64,000 nucleotides of DNA from Thermococcus onnurineus NA1 (GCF_000018365.1 NC_011529.1:868001-932000); one strand, 5' to 3'; shown: positions 9,183-18,003, numbered from the stretch's first letter. A program made the numbers and translations. The notes: a model not told the origin generated them from the sequence alone.

Positions 9183-9199
9183 ACGAAAGAAAAAAGAAA
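9183..9199 (-). terminator. T-rich terminator after rpl24e
   Basis: Immediately after the L24e stop, the minus strand reads TTTCTTTTTTCTTTC. This long T-rich tract without a stem fits archaeal intrinsic termination and ends the L7Ae-S28e-L24e unit. Confidence 0.65.
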
Positions 9200-9406
9200 T
9201 CACTTCCTCCTCTTGGCCCTCTGGAGGCGGGCCTCCTGGAAGGCCTTGGTCCACTTGAGCTTTCTCGGGTTCCTGCCCATGAAGTAGTACTTCTCACACT
9301 TGCTGGAGCAGAAGAAGAGCACTCTGCCGTCGTTCCTGACGAACATCTTGCCGGTTCCCGGCTCGAACTCCCTTCCGCAATAGGAGCAGACGTTCCACCT
9401 GGGCAT
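9200..9406 (-). CDS. rpl24e: 50S ribosomal protein L24e
   Basis: This 68-residue large-subunit protein is a zinc ribbon, with CSYCG near the N-terminus and CSSKCEKYY in the middle giving the four metal-binding cysteines. The C-terminus is a basic rRNA-binding helix (RLQRAKRRK). Length and order match the archaeal family. It follows S28e by five bases with the start codon in a GAGGTAATCGCG leader, so the two are co-transcribed. Confidence 0.96.
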
Positions 9407-9411
9407 CGCGA

Positions 9412-9624
9412 TTACCTCCTAGCTCTGATCTCCCTAGCTTCCCTCTCAGTCTCCCTGAGGATGACTATGTCCCCGACGCGGACAGGGCCCTTAATGTTCC
9501 TCCTGATGACACGGCCCTTGTCGCGGCCCTCAAGGACCCTGACCTTGACCTGAGTAACGCCACCGGTGACGCCGGTCCTGCCGACGATCTCAATAACCTC
9601 CGCTGGGTATCCTTCGTCGCTCAT
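9412..9624 (-). CDS. rps28e: 30S ribosomal protein S28e
   Basis: This 70-residue small-subunit protein has an OB-fold. The sequence has the family's [24 protein letters not shown] stretch in part ([12 protein letters not shown]) and ends in REARAR-like basic residues. A GGGGTGTGAGAA leader precedes the ATG. It sits between L7Ae and L24e in the conserved archaeal order. Confidence 0.96.
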
Positions 9625-9702
9625 TTCTCACACCCCTTATCTAAAAATCCACTCGCAGAGATGAACTTAAACCTTTCCGTGAGTGAAAGGAGGAAAAGGA
9701 GC

Positions 9703-10074
9703 TCACTTCATGAGCTCCCTAACCTTCATAGCGATTTCCTCAACGAGCTCCCTGCCCTTGCCGGGCTCGATGATGGCGACGCTGGCAGCTGGAACCTCAA
9801 TACCAGCGGCAGCGCCGAGCTCCTTCTTGCTCGGAACGTAGATGTACGGGATCTCCTTCTCCTCACACAGCGGTGGGAGGTGGGCAACGATCTCCTCCGG
9901 GTCAACATCCTCTGCAATGATAACGAGCTTAGCCTGGCCCCTCTCAACGGCCTTGGTGGTCTCGTTGGTACCCTTCCTTATCCTTCCGGTGTCGCGAGCA
10001 AGCTCGACAGCCTCAAGGGCCTTCTCAGCAAGCTCTGCCGGAACTTCAAACTTGACGTAGCTTGGCTTCGCCAT
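9703..10074 (-). CDS. rpl7ae: Ribosomal protein L7Ae (kink-turn binding)
   Basis: This 123-residue protein is a ribosomal subunit and also the kink-turn binder of C/D and H/ACA ribonucleoproteins and archaeal RNase P. It has the family signature for RNA contact ([14 protein letters not shown]) and the IAEDVDPEE loop. Strong leader GGAGGGATGAAGG precedes the ATG, with a TATA box (TTTTAAA at 10136-10142). It is the first gene of the L7Ae-S28e-L24e unit and would serve the C/D sRNAs found in this window. Confidence 0.97.
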
Positions 10075-10133
10075 CCTTCATCCCTCCGAAACTTCATCGT
10101 TCATCGAGTTTTGCGTGCTCAATTCTGGGCGAT

Positions 10134-10144
10134 GGTTTAAAAGG
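10134..10144 (-). promoter_or_regulatory. TATA box of the L7Ae-S28e-L24e unit
   Basis: The minus strand reads CCTTTTAAACC about 62-70 bases before the L7Ae start, predicting a leader of roughly 37 bases. Confidence 0.65.
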
Positions 10145-10251
10145 ATTTCGATAGCCGGCGGGAAAAAGCAGAACGGGACAGCCGCCATCAGCAGCGGCCA
10201 AGCTCGTCATCCCAGAGGTCAGCCAGGGAAACGAAAATGACCTGAGAGAAC

Positions 10252-10863
10252 TCACTCGTTCTCATCATAGCCACGATAGATCTCCAGACTTCTCCTAGCC
10301 CTTGCGCGTGGAATGCTGTGACCCATCAGGGCGACTATCTTGTCGGCCCTGGCCTTGCCGTGGTGGAGCATCTTGGTTTCCGTCTTTATCTTCTCGACCC
10401 TGAAGGTATAACCGCCGACTTCAAGAACCTCACCGACGACGAACTCCTCATCACGCGGCACCTTAACCTTGAAGGCCTGCGTTACTCCCTTCGGCAGGTA
10501 GATGGAGACCTTGATGACCTTCGGATAGGTTAAACTCTCGCCCCACAGCGTTTTAATCTCGCCTATCTTGGCCTTGTTCACCCGCTTATCACCTTCAAGC
10601 TCTATGCCGGTAATTCTGACCTCGTCGTCCTCGGTTTCAACTATGTCGCCGACCTTGATTTCCTCGCCTTCTGGAAGCTCCGTGAAAGTCTTGAAGCTCC
10701 TCTCGTGCTTGCTAACTATGAGTGGAACCTTTACGAGTTTTGGGAGCGTTATGATCCACACATTGCCGCACTCGTTGCAGCGAAGGGTAAGCTCCCGTCC
10801 CCTCTCTTTGATGACTTCAACGTCATCGCTACCGCACTCAGGACAGATGAAGTACTCCTCCAT
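10252..10863 (-). CDS. HVO_0476-family zinc-ribbon protein
   Basis: This 203-residue protein has an N-terminal zinc ribbon (CPECG and CNECG, residues 6-40), followed by two all-beta segments (about 60-100 and 140-185) with GDIVETEDDEVRITGIE-like turns. It ends with a basic helix (HSIPRARARRSLEIY). The family is widespread in euryarchaea with no assigned activity; a nucleic-acid or ribosome-associated role is only inferred. The ATG at 10863 follows GGTGAGAG; the GTG at 10872 overlaps that site. It lies upstream of the ribosomal unit on the same strand, separated by a GC-rich 110-base stretch. Confidence 0.8.
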   Translation of the reverse strand: MEEYFICPECGSDDVEVIKERGRELTLRCNECGNVWIITLPKLVKVPLIVSKHERSFKTFTELPEGEEIKVGDIVETEDDEVRITGIELEGDKRVNKAKIGEIKTLWGESLTYPKVIKVSIYLPKGVTQAFKVKVPRDEEFVVGEVLEVGGYTFRVEKIKTETKMLHHGKARADKIVALMGHSIPRARARRSLEIYRGYDENE

Positions 10864-10904
10864 GTCTCTCACCAGTGGGAAGAAGAGGGGAGCGGTTTAT
10901 AAAG

Positions 10905-11852
10905 CTACTCTTTGATATAGATGCGGTAGGTTCTGCCCTCTTTCACGCGCGTGATCAGGCCCTTCTCCTCCATCTCGCGGAGGATTATGCTGACCTTTGC
11001 TTTGGAAACGCCGAGCTTTTCAGCGAGCTCACTCTGGAGAACTGGACCTTCACGGAGGATTGCCATTATCTTCTCTTCGTCGCCCCTCAGGAACTCCATC
11101 TCCTTCTCACGCTTCCGCTCGTTGTAGAGGAAGTAACCGTAAACGCCGCCGGCACCAAGGAGCATGCCTGCGAGGAAGAGGACAAGGTAAGTCAGCGGCG
11201 AAGGCTTCTCGATCTTTATCTCGCCAGAGAAGCCGACAATGAAGTAAAACTCGTCCCCCACACGAATGTTGTTCCTCGTCCACTCGAGGAGAAGTCTGTT
11301 GGTGGAGCTTTCAACCTTGTCCGGAGATGGGATTATCGGCGAGAGAATCGCGTAGCCCTTAGGAACGAGCAGCTGCATGTGGAAAACCCCAACTGGCTGG
11401 CTGAACTTGATGTAGTATGTAAACTGCTCCTTACCATCGGCCTCACTTATCATCCCTCTTGTCTCGAAGGTAAGCTTTATCCTGGCGCTCTGGCTAGGTT
11501 TAAGCATCGGAAAGTTGAGGTAGACCGCGTTGGTCCCATCGAGCACCTCCCTGACGGTCACGTTTATTGTCTCAACGCCCTTGCCCAACTCCACAATGGC
11601 GCTCGGGTTATCAACCGGGTAGTCCGTGTAGATAACGTACTGGCTCAGGTTTGTATGCGAGGTCAGGTCTATCTCTATAGTTTCCTTAATATCGTCCGGA
11701 CTGATGACCTCAAAATAGACCGCGTAGGCGTTTATTTCATAGTCATAGGTCTGTCCGCCCGCCAGAGGGACTGTCAAAATGAAGAGAGTCAGGAATAGCC
11801 CAATCAGAGCTGACTTCCTTCTTCGGGATTTTTGATTTTCAGGAGTGGGCAT
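10905..11852 (-). CDS. Membrane-anchored winged-helix regulator with an extracytoplasmic domain
   Basis: This 315-residue protein has a basic N-terminus and signal/anchor helix (LIGLFLTLFILTVPLAGG), then ~200 residues of beta-rich extracytoplasmic domain. A transmembrane helix follows (YLVLFLAGMLLGAGGVYGYF, near 220), then a charged linker and a C-terminal winged helix (LQSELAEKLGVSKAKVSIIL, wing GLITRVKEGRTYRIYI). The layout suggests an outside sensor wired to a cytoplasmic DNA-binding head. The ATG at 11852 lies inside the upstream gene, overlapping it by 49 bases; no later start keeps the anchor. It is probably translationally coupled to that gene. Confidence 0.75.
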   Translation of the reverse strand: MPTPENQKSRRRKSALIGLFLTLFILTVPLAGGQTYDYEINAYAVYFEVISPDDIKETIEIDLTSHTNLSQYVIYTDYPVDNPSAIVELGKGVETINVTVREVLDGTNAVYLNFPMLKPSQSARIKLTFETRGMISEADGKEQFTYYIKFSQPVGVFHMQLLVPKGYAILSPIIPSPDKVESSTNRLLLEWTRNNIRVGDEFYFIVGFSGEIKIEKPSPLTYLVLFLAGMLLGAGGVYGYFLYNERKREKEMEFLRGDEEKIMAILREGPVLQSELAEKLGVSKAKVSIILREMEEKGLITRVKEGRTYRIYIKE

Positions 11853-13696
11853 ACGTCCATACACTCCCTGCAGTGGATGCAGAGCTCGGGATTCACCATT
11901 ATCTTTTTGCTCACAGGATCTATGCTGAGTGCTCCTTCAGGACACTTGCCCACGCAGACACCACAGCCAACGCATTCGTAGGCCCTCTTAACGAGGTAGT
12001 AAGCCTGCAGGGCTTCGTTGAAGTCATCGGTATAGGCTCCATCTGGTCTAAATGTAACCTTCCCCGCCCTTATGTAGTTTTCGCCTTCCTCAACCTCGCC
12101 GAGGATTGGGGCAACTTCGTGGATGCGTTTGAGGTTTACAACGGTGTTGAAGCGGGTTGCTAAGCCTTCAGACGTTTCTTCGATCGAGTACTTCACCGGC
12201 TCCCAGGAGCGTTCTTCTGAAATTTCAACGCCGAGCTCTCTTGCTATCGCCTTCTCACCCCTGCTCAGCTTCTTCCAGCGCCAGAAACCGTAGGTTATCC
12301 ACTCCTCCGGAAGGTTAAAGCGCCTCCTCCAGCGCTCCAGCTCGTTTTCCCACTTGGCCCAGAGCTCGGGCTTCTCCTCCTTCAGCGTGTAGATTTCCGC
12401 CAGAGACGAGCTCGGACAGAGGAAACAGCCTATCCTGTCGAGCCTATCCTCGTAGAGCGGGTTGTACTTCAACCCGCGTGAGAAGATGTAGAGCCAGACC
12501 TCCAAAGCGCGCCAGTGGAATATCGGGGAAGCGCCGGTCTCGTTCGGCACCCAGGGGTTCTTCCATATCCTGGGCTGCTTGAAGCGCTTTATGCTCTCGT
12601 ACTTCCTCTGGCCGACGAACATAAGCACTCCTTCGGGGTAGTTTTCCTTTATTGCCATCGTTATCGGACCAAGTTTTGTGACCTTACAGCACCAGCGGTA
12701 GTCCCTTCCCGGCGGCGAGAAGACGTGAAGTGCCCTCCAGAAGGCGTCGCCAGCATCTGCAACGACGAACTTTATCCCCTTTGGTTCGAGTTCCTTCTGG
12801 AACTCTTTGACGTATTCAAGCGTTTCGGGGAATTCTATGCCCGTGTTGTTGAAGAAGACTGTGAAGCCCTCCTCGCCGAACTCCTCCAAAGCAAGGCCGA
12901 GAACGGCGAGGCTGTCCTTTCCGCCGGAGAAGGCCACCGCTATTGGCAGATCGGAGTAACGCATGGCAGTTTTTCTCATGAAGCGCTTCGCTTCCGCTAC
13001 CTTCTTCTCGAGCTCGATGCTGTTCGCCCGAAGGACATCTTCCATCGTGGTCTTTCTTCCCTCGCGGTAGTTCACGCTCTTCTGCCGCCTGACTTTGACG
13101 CCCGTTCCGCGCTCCCTGGCGATCAAGGCGCTGTAATCCTTCTTTGCTATACCCGTCGCCACGACCTCACCGCTCGGGGAGATGAGAACCACGTCGTCGC
13201 TGACCTTGATGCTCTCCTCAGCCTCCAGGATGCCAACTGGGAGGAGGTTGGAGCCGCTCAAGATAGGCTCTATCGCGCCCTCATCAACGATTATCCATTT
13301 GCGCATCTTTTTGCCGAAACGCTTCCACAGGGCGATTGCACCCTCAGTCTTTAAGCCTGGCTTCCAGCGGAGCTCGATGGGGTCGAAGCGTATCCAGCCG
13401 AAAACGTAACCGTCGACGATCATCTCGTAGGTGTCGTCCTCTCCTGGAGTCTTGTTGAGCAGGACGATTTTGCCCTCGAAGAGTTCACCAACGTCCACGC
13501 CGTAGTGCTCCTTGAAGATTGAGCGTATGAACTCGATGTCCCTCTCGAAAGCGAAGCGCAGGTCGCCCGGCGGAGTGATGTTGAGCTTGAAAGTTTTCTC
13601 TTTTCCGTGAACGGCGCAGCTCTCGCCGATGAGCGGAACGTTGCACTCTCCACACCAGTGAATGTAAGCCTTACCGAGGAAGACTGGCCTTCCCAT
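11804..13696 (-). CDS. Zinc ribbon-PUA-PP-loop-ferredoxin protein (PAPS reductase family)
   Basis: This 630-residue protein chains four modules. There is a zinc ribbon (CGECNVPL, residues 15-30). A PUA-like domain follows (about 130-215, LLPVGILEAEESIKV and GVKVRR). The adenine-nucleotide alpha-hydrolase core has PP-loop SGGKDSLAVL near 258 and cysteines WCC and CFLCPSS. The C-terminus is a two-cluster ferredoxin (CVGCGVCVGKCP and CIHCRECMDVCP). It is usually annotated as phosphoadenosine phosphosulfate reductase. PUA and zinc modules instead point to an RNA substrate, so tRNA thiolation is a plausible alternative. It is divergent from the stomatin gene and overlaps the membrane regulator. 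Confidence 0.8.
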   Translation of the reverse strand: MGRPVFLGKAYIHWCGECNVPLIGESCAVHGKEKTFKLNITPPGDLRFAFERDIEFIRSIFKEHYGVDVGELFEGKIVLLNKTPGEDDTYEMIVDGYVFGWIRFDPIELRWKPGLKTEGAIALWKRFGKKMRKWIIVDEGAIEPILSGSNLLPVGILEAEESIKVSDDVVLISPSGEVVATGIAKKDYSALIARERGTGVKVRRQKSVNYREGRKTTMEDVLRANSIELEKKVAEAKRFMRKTAMRYSDLPIAVAFSGGKDSLAVLGLALEEFGEEGFTVFFNNTGIEFPETLEYVKEFQKELEPKGIKFVVADAGDAFWRALHVFSPPGRDYRWCCKVTKLGPITMAIKENYPEGVLMFVGQRKYESIKRFKQPRIWKNPWVPNETGASPIFHWRALEVWLYIFSRGLKYNPLYEDRLDRIGCFLCPSSSLAEIYTLKEEKPELWAKWENELERWRRRFNLPEEWITYGFWRWKKLSRGEKAIARELGVEISEERSWEPVKYSIEETSEGLATRFNTVVNLKRIHEVAPILGEVEEGENYIRAGKVTFRPDGAYTDDFNEALQAYYLVKRAYECVGCGVCVGKCPEGALSIDPVSKKIMVNPELCIHCRECMDVCPLLKIKNPEEGSQL

Positions 13697-13725
13697 TTTC
13701 TCTCACCTGACCTCCAGAAGGTGGA

Positions 13726-13739
13726 GGGGTTTATAAAGT
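13726..13739 (-). promoter_or_regulatory. TATA box of the PP-loop/membrane-regulator operon
   Basis: The minus strand reads GACTTTATAAACCCC about 30-40 bases before the ATG of the PUA/PP-loop gene. Confidence 0.6.
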
Positions 13740-13751
13740 CGTCCTTCAACA

Positions 13752-13766
13752 GAAATACTTATAAGA
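13752..13766 (+). promoter_or_regulatory. TATA box of the stomatin-NfeD operon
   Basis: The plus strand reads AATACTTATAAGAAG about 45-55 bases before the stomatin ATG, which has a strong GGAGGCGAT ribosome binding site. Confidence 0.6.
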
Positions 13767-13810
13767 AGTTTTATCCTTCCGAGTTTGAAAACTAACTGGA
13801 GGCGATAGTA

Positions 13811-14767
13811 ATGCCAGCCTTCGCAAGTGCTGCCTTGCTGATTCTGGGAGTTTTTCTTTTGATAATGCTCCTGCTGAGCGTCAAGGTAATTCGGCCGTAC
13901 CAGAAGGGCCTCGTCGAGAGGCTCGGGAAGTTCAACAGAATCCTCGAGCCAGGGATACACTTCATAATCCCATTCATGGAGCGGGTAAAGGTTGTGGACA
14001 TGCGCGAACACGTCGTGGATGTCCCACCCCAGGAGGTCATCTGTAAGGACAACGTCGTCGTCACCGTCGATGCCGTCGTCTACTACCAGATTCTCGACCC
14101 TGTTAAGGCCGTTTACAACGTCAGCGACTTCCTTCTGGCTATCGTCAAGCTCGCCCAGACCAACCTGCGTGCAATAATTGGTGAGATGGAGCTCGACGAG
14201 ACCCTCAGCGGCAGGGACATAATCAACGCCAGGCTTAGAGAAGAACTTGACAAGATAACCGACCGTTGGGGTGTCAAGATAACGCGCGTCGAGATACAGA
14301 GGATTGACCCGCCGAAGGACATCCAGGAGGCAATGGCCAAGCAGATGACTGCCGAGCGTGAAAAGAGGGCCATGATCCTCCTTGCAGAAGGTAAGAAAGA
14401 GAGCGCCATCAAAGAGGCTGAAGGACAGAAGCAGGCTGCGATACTCAAGGCAGAGGGTGAGAAGCAGAGGCAGATACTCATCGCCGAGGGTCAGGCCGAG
14501 GCCATAAGGAAGGTTCTTGAGGCGCTGAAGATGGCGGACGAGAAGTACTTAACCCTACAGTACATCGAGAAGATGCCCGAACTGGCCAAGTACGGTAACC
14601 TCATCGTCCCGTACGACACCGAGGCGCTTATAGGCCTGCTGAGAATCCTCCAGAAGGTTAAAGATACTCCCCTGCCAGAGCCGCCGAAAAACGAGAAGAA
14701 ATTCGTCGAGGAAACCGGAAGCTCAAGTGACCCCGACCTCAAAACGCTTAAGGACATTATGAGCTAA
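13811..14767 (+). CDS. Stomatin/SPFH (band 7) membrane protein
   Basis: This 318-residue slipin-type protein has an N-terminal hydrophobic anchor (residues 7-25) and an SPFH domain (about 30-190, starting VIRPYQKGLVERLGKFN). A long Ala/Glu/Lys-rich coiled coil (190-240, repeats of AEGKKESAIKEAEGQKQ) precedes an acidic tail. Such proteins form ring oligomers that organise membrane microdomains and associated proteases. It is followed 19 bases later by a short NfeD partner, the arrangement known from Pyrococcus PH0470/PH0471. Confidence 0.92.
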   Translation: MPAFASAALLILGVFLLIMLLLSVKVIRPYQKGLVERLGKFNRILEPGIHFIIPFMERVKVVDMREHVVDVPPQEVICKDNVVVTVDAVVYYQILDPVKAVYNVSDFLLAIVKLAQTNLRAIIGEMELDETLSGRDIINARLREELDKITDRWGVKITRVEIQRIDPPKDIQEAMAKQMTAEREKRAMILLAEGKKESAIKEAEGQKQAAILKAEGEKQRQILIAEGQAEAIRKVLEALKMADEKYLTLQYIEKMPELAKYGNLIVPYDTEALIGLLRILQKVKDTPLPEPPKNEKKFVEETGSSSDPDLKTLKDIMS

Positions 14768-14786
14768 CCGCCAATGGTGAGAAGCC

Positions 14787-15200
14787 ATGGATGCCCTCCC
14801 CATCTCCCTCTTAATTTTGGGACTGCTGATAATAGTGCTCGACATGATGGTCACTGCTTTCATAACTCCAATAGGCGTTGCCTTCGCCGTCCTCGGGCTG
14901 CTCCTCGGCTTCAACCGGGGCTTTCCAGAGTCCTTCGTCGTTTCACTCGTGGCGGCAGTGATTTCCTACATGGTCATCGGGAGGTACATCAAACGGAACG
15001 TCCAAGACGTCGGAAAGCTAAAGTACACCTTCGAGCTCAAAGGTAAAAAGGGAAAGGTTGTCGAGGTCGGAAAGGAGCACTACCTCGTCGAGCTCGAGGG
15101 CGATAAGTGGATAGCCCTCAGCGAGGATAGGCTGAAGATAGGGGACACCGTCAAGGTAATCAACGTTGATGGTGTCAAACTCATCGTTCGGAAGGTCTGA
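14787..15200 (+). CDS. Short NfeD-family membrane protein
   Basis: This 137-residue protein has three to four transmembrane helices in residues 5-75 and a C-terminal OB-fold beta barrel (about 82-137, [37 protein letters not shown]). It lacks the N-terminal serine protease domain of long NfeD (STOPP), so it is the short form. Its start follows GGTGAGAAGCC. It probably binds the neighbouring stomatin. The last 20 bases overlap the convergent deaminase gene. Confidence 0.88.
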   Translation: MDALPISLLILGLLIIVLDMMVTAFITPIGVAFAVLGLLLGFNRGFPESFVVSLVAAVISYMVIGRYIKRNVQDVGKLKYTFELKGKKGKVVEVGKEHYLVELEGDKWIALSEDRLKIGDTVKVINVDGVKLIVRKV

Positions 15201-16443
15201 GCTCTTCCCATAATTCTTCCAGCGTTTTTCCAAGCTTCGTGAATACGCCGTTTCTGTAGACTATCTCTCCGTTCACTATCACAAGCTCTACATCGCTTCC
15301 CCTTGTGGAGTAGACGAGATGGGAGTAAACGTTCTCCCCGGGCAGGAACTGGGGTTTCCTCGCGTTTATGAGCACAAGGTCAGCCAGGTAGCCGGGTTTT
15401 ATCAGTCCGGCTTTAAGCTTCAGAGCGCTGGCTCCACCAATGGTGGCCCAGCTGAAAACCTCCCTCGTGCTGGCCACGTCCGTTCTCTTTCTCCAGACCT
15501 TGTTAAGCACTGCCGCAAAGCGCATTTCAGTGAACATGTCCATAACGCCAACGGGGTTCGGAGAGTCGTTGCCCAGCGCTATGTTCGTCCCTGCGGTGTA
15601 AAGCTCAATTATCGGAGCTATCCTTGCCTCAAGCTTCGCCATACTGAGGGAGCAATGGACGAGAGTGGCTCCGCTTTGGGAGTAGAGCTTAACTTCCCCA
15701 TCGCTCAGGTATATCCCGTGCACGCCAATGAGGTTTTCATGGAGAACGCCGGCCTCAGCAAGGTATTCCACGGGAGTTAGTCCGTAGCGCTCCTTAACGG
15801 TCCTGACCTCCTCCCTGCTCTGGGAGAGATGGACGTGGAGTAAAGCGTTTCTCTCGCGGGCAAAGGCACCGATTTCTCGCATGAGCTCAAGTGAGACCGT
15901 ATTCGTTGCGTGGGGAGCTAAAGCGGGTTTGACGAGTTCGTCTTTTCCTTCCCAGTGCTTGAAGAACTTGAAGCCCTTTTCAGGCTCCGCGAGGGGAAAG
16001 TCCACCAGGTCCATCACCGTCTGGCCGATGAAGGCGCGTATTCCAAGCTCCCGAGCGGTCCCGGCTATCTCATCGGCAAAGAAGTAGTGGTCGTTTATCG
16101 TCGTGGAGCCGTTAGCTAAAGCCTCCGCCATTCCAAGGAGCGCCCAGCGGCGGATTTCCTCGGGCGTCCAGGTGAGCTCAGTGGGCCAGATTACCTCCTT
16201 GAGCCAGCGCTCTATTGGCAGATCCTCGCCGAGTCCACGGAGTTTGGCCATGGCTACGTGGGTGTGGGTGTTAACTAGACCCGGCAGAACGAGATAACCC
16301 TCTCCACCGTAGATTTCATCAACTCCATATTCTCCAAGCTTATCTCTGGGAATAACGTTGATTACCTCGGTTCCATCAACCAAAACTGCATGATTTTTCA
16401 GAACCTTTTCAGCATCGACCACCGTACCAATGAGCGCAAACAT
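15181..16443 (-). CDS. mtaD: Amidohydrolase, methylthioadenosine/S-adenosylhomocysteine deaminase type
   Basis: This 420-residue metal-dependent hydrolase is of the guanine/adenosine deaminase superfamily, and this subgroup deaminates methylthioadenosine, SAH or adenosine. Metal ligands are seen in NTHTHVAM (HxH), the HVHLSQS His, GVHGIYL and LGNDSPNP (Asp). It ends with the composite beta-domain segment [17 protein letters not shown]-like TTTTTAAGTATC lies 30 bases upstream on the minus strand. Exact substrate is inferred from the family only. Convergent overlap with the NfeD gene is 20 bases. Confidence 0.85.
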   Translation of the reverse strand: MFALIGTVVDAEKVLKNHAVLVDGTEVINVIPRDKLGEYGVDEIYGGEGYLVLPGLVNTHTHVAMAKLRGLGEDLPIERWLKEVIWPTELTWTPEEIRRWALLGMAEALANGSTTINDHYFFADEIAGTARELGIRAFIGQTVMDLVDFPLAEPEKGFKFFKHWEGKDELVKPALAPHATNTVSLELMREIGAFARERNALLHVHLSQSREEVRTVKERYGLTPVEYLAEAGVLHENLIGVHGIYLSDGEVKLYSQSGATLVHCSLSMAKLEARIAPIIELYTAGTNIALGNDSPNPVGVMDMFTEMRFAAVLNKVWRKRTDVASTREVFSWATIGGASALKLKAGLIKPGYLADLVLINARKPQFLPGENVYSHLVYSTRGSDVELVIVNGEIVYRNGVFTKLGKTLEELWEELRPSER

Positions 16444-16547
16444 CCCATCACCCTTTGAATATATGCCATCTGGATACTTAAAAATTTTGACACAACGACA
16501 TAAAATCGCCCAAAGGATTTAAATGCAGAAAAGGGAAAAGTAGAGCC

Positions 16548-16607
16548 ATGCCACCAATACTGATGATAAGGAAGGGAATAACCGCCCTTGAGCCGTGGAT
16601 AAATTGA
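16548..16607 (+). other. Possible 19-residue leader ORF or gene remnant
   Basis: A TATA box (GGATTTAAATGC, 16515-16526) is followed about 25-30 bases later by an ATG opening a 19-codon frame (MPPILMIRKG...EPWIN). This looks like a real promoter driving a near-leaderless tiny ORF. It may be a truncated gene start or a small peptide. Nothing downstream continues the frame, and AsnRS has its own promoter. Confidence 0.3.
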
Positions 16608-16639
16608 CGCTCTTCTGTTAACGTGGGTAGTCTGGAATC

Positions 16640-16653
16640 GCTACCGTTATAAA
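16640..16653 (+). promoter_or_regulatory. TATA box of asnS
   Basis: The plus strand reads CTACCGTTATAAAGCC about 35-40 bases before the asnS ATG, with GGAGGTGG as ribosome binding site. Confidence 0.6.
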
Positions 16654-16684
16654 GCCCATTTCAAAGCCTCTGGAGGTGGTAATG

Positions 16685-17977
16685 ATGATTGATAAGATTT
16701 ATTGCGCGGACGTTAGGCCCGAGATGGAAGGTAAGCGCGTCAAGCTCGCCGGATGGGTTTACAGAAAGAGGGAAGTCGGAAAGAAGGTCTTCATAGTGCT
16801 TAGAGACTCGAGTGGAATAGTTCAGACGATATTCAAGAAGGAGCTGAGTGAAGAGGCCTATGCCGAGGCTAAGAAGGTCGGAATTGAGTCGAGCGTTATC
16901 ATTGAGGGCGTTGTTAAGGCTGATCCAAGGGCTCCGACGGGTGTGGAGGTCCAGGCCGATAAAATTCAGGTCATCCAGAACGTCGAGTTCTTCCCGATAA
17001 CGAAGGACGCAAGCGACGAGTTCCTGCTCGACGTGAGACACCTGCACCTCCACTCGCCGAAGGTTGCGAGCATAATGAAAGTGAAGGCGACTCTCATGCA
17101 AGCAGCGAGAGAGTGGCTCCTCCAGGACGGCTGGTACGAGGTCTTCCCGCCGATACTCGTCACAGGGGCAGTTGAGGGCGGCGCAACGCTCTTCAAGCTC
17201 AAGTACTTCGACCGCTATGCCTACCTGAGCCAGTCGGCCCAGCTCTACCTCGAAGCAGCCATCTTCGGCCTTGAGAAGGTCTGGTCGCTTACACCGAGCT
17301 TCAGGGCCGAGAAGAGCAGGACGAGGAGGCACCTCACCGAGTTCTGGCACCTCGAGCTTGAGGCTGCCTGGATGGACCTCTGGGACATCATGAAGGTCGA
17401 AGAGGAGCTCGTCAGCTACATGGTGCAGAGAACACTTGAGCTGAGAAGGAGCGATATCGAGACCTTCAGGAAAGACTTAACGACGCTCAAGAACACGGTT
17501 CCACCGTTCCCGAGGATAAGCTACGACGAGGCAATAGACATACTCCAGAGCAAGGGCGTTCAGATAGAGTGGGGCGAGGACATGGGCGCCGACGAGGAGA
17601 GGATTTTAACGCAGGAGTTCGAGAGCCCGTTCTTCGTCTACGGCTATCCGAAGCACATCAAGGCCTTCTACATGAAGGAAGACCCGGAGGATCCGAGGAA
17701 GGTCCTCGCGGCAGACATGCTCGCGCCGGAAGGATACGGCGAGGTCATCGGTGGAAGCCAGCGTGAGGACGACTACGACAAGCTCGTGCAGAGGATTCTC
17801 GATGAGGGTATGGATCCGAAGGACTACGAGTGGTACCTTGACCTGAGGAAGTACGGCAGCGTTCCACACAGCGGCTTCGGCCTCGGCCTGGAGAGGCTCG
17901 TCGCCTGGGTGCTGAAGCTCGACCATGTCCGCTGGGCCACTCTCTTCCCGAGGACGCCCAGTAGGTTGTATCCGTGA
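16685..17977 (+). CDS. asnS: Asparaginyl-tRNA synthetase
   Basis: This class IIb synthetase charges tRNA-Asn. The 430-residue protein has an N-terminal OB-fold anticodon domain (KRVKLAGWVYRKREVGKKVF) and a class II catalytic core. Motif 2 is SLTPSFRAEKSRTRRHLTEFW and motif 3 is HSGFGLGLERLVAW, with the Asn-specific GGSQREDDYD loop. It matches Pyrococcus AsnRS rather than the archaeal non-discriminating AspRS. The ATG at 16685 has best spacing from GGAGGTGG; ATG 16682 is also possible. Confidence 0.93.
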   Translation: MIDKIYCADVRPEMEGKRVKLAGWVYRKREVGKKVFIVLRDSSGIVQTIFKKELSEEAYAEAKKVGIESSVIIEGVVKADPRAPTGVEVQADKIQVIQNVEFFPITKDASDEFLLDVRHLHLHSPKVASIMKVKATLMQAAREWLLQDGWYEVFPPILVTGAVEGGATLFKLKYFDRYAYLSQSAQLYLEAAIFGLEKVWSLTPSFRAEKSRTRRHLTEFWHLELEAAWMDLWDIMKVEEELVSYMVQRTLELRRSDIETFRKDLTTLKNTVPPFPRISYDEAIDILQSKGVQIEWGEDMGADEERILTQEFESPFFVYGYPKHIKAFYMKEDPEDPRKVLAADMLAPEGYGEVIGGSQREDDYDKLVQRILDEGMDPKDYEWYLDLRKYGSVPHSGFGLGLERLVAWVLKLDHVRWATLFPRTPSRLYP

Positions 17978-18003
17978 GTGGCTTTTTGGCTCTAATCTCT
18001 TTT

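Noticed and set aside
10075-10111. Two GATGA motifs in the L7Ae leader as a possible kink-turn for autoregulation
   Set aside because: A five-pair AAACT/AGTTT stem can be drawn, but the matching GA-bearing strand (D-box like CTGA) is missing, so no kink-turn is supported.
16685-17977. Aspartyl-tRNA synthetase instead of AsnRS
   Set aside because: The sequence follows Pyrococcus AsnRS throughout, including the GGSQREDDYD loop, and differs from the Thermococcus AspRS I remember.
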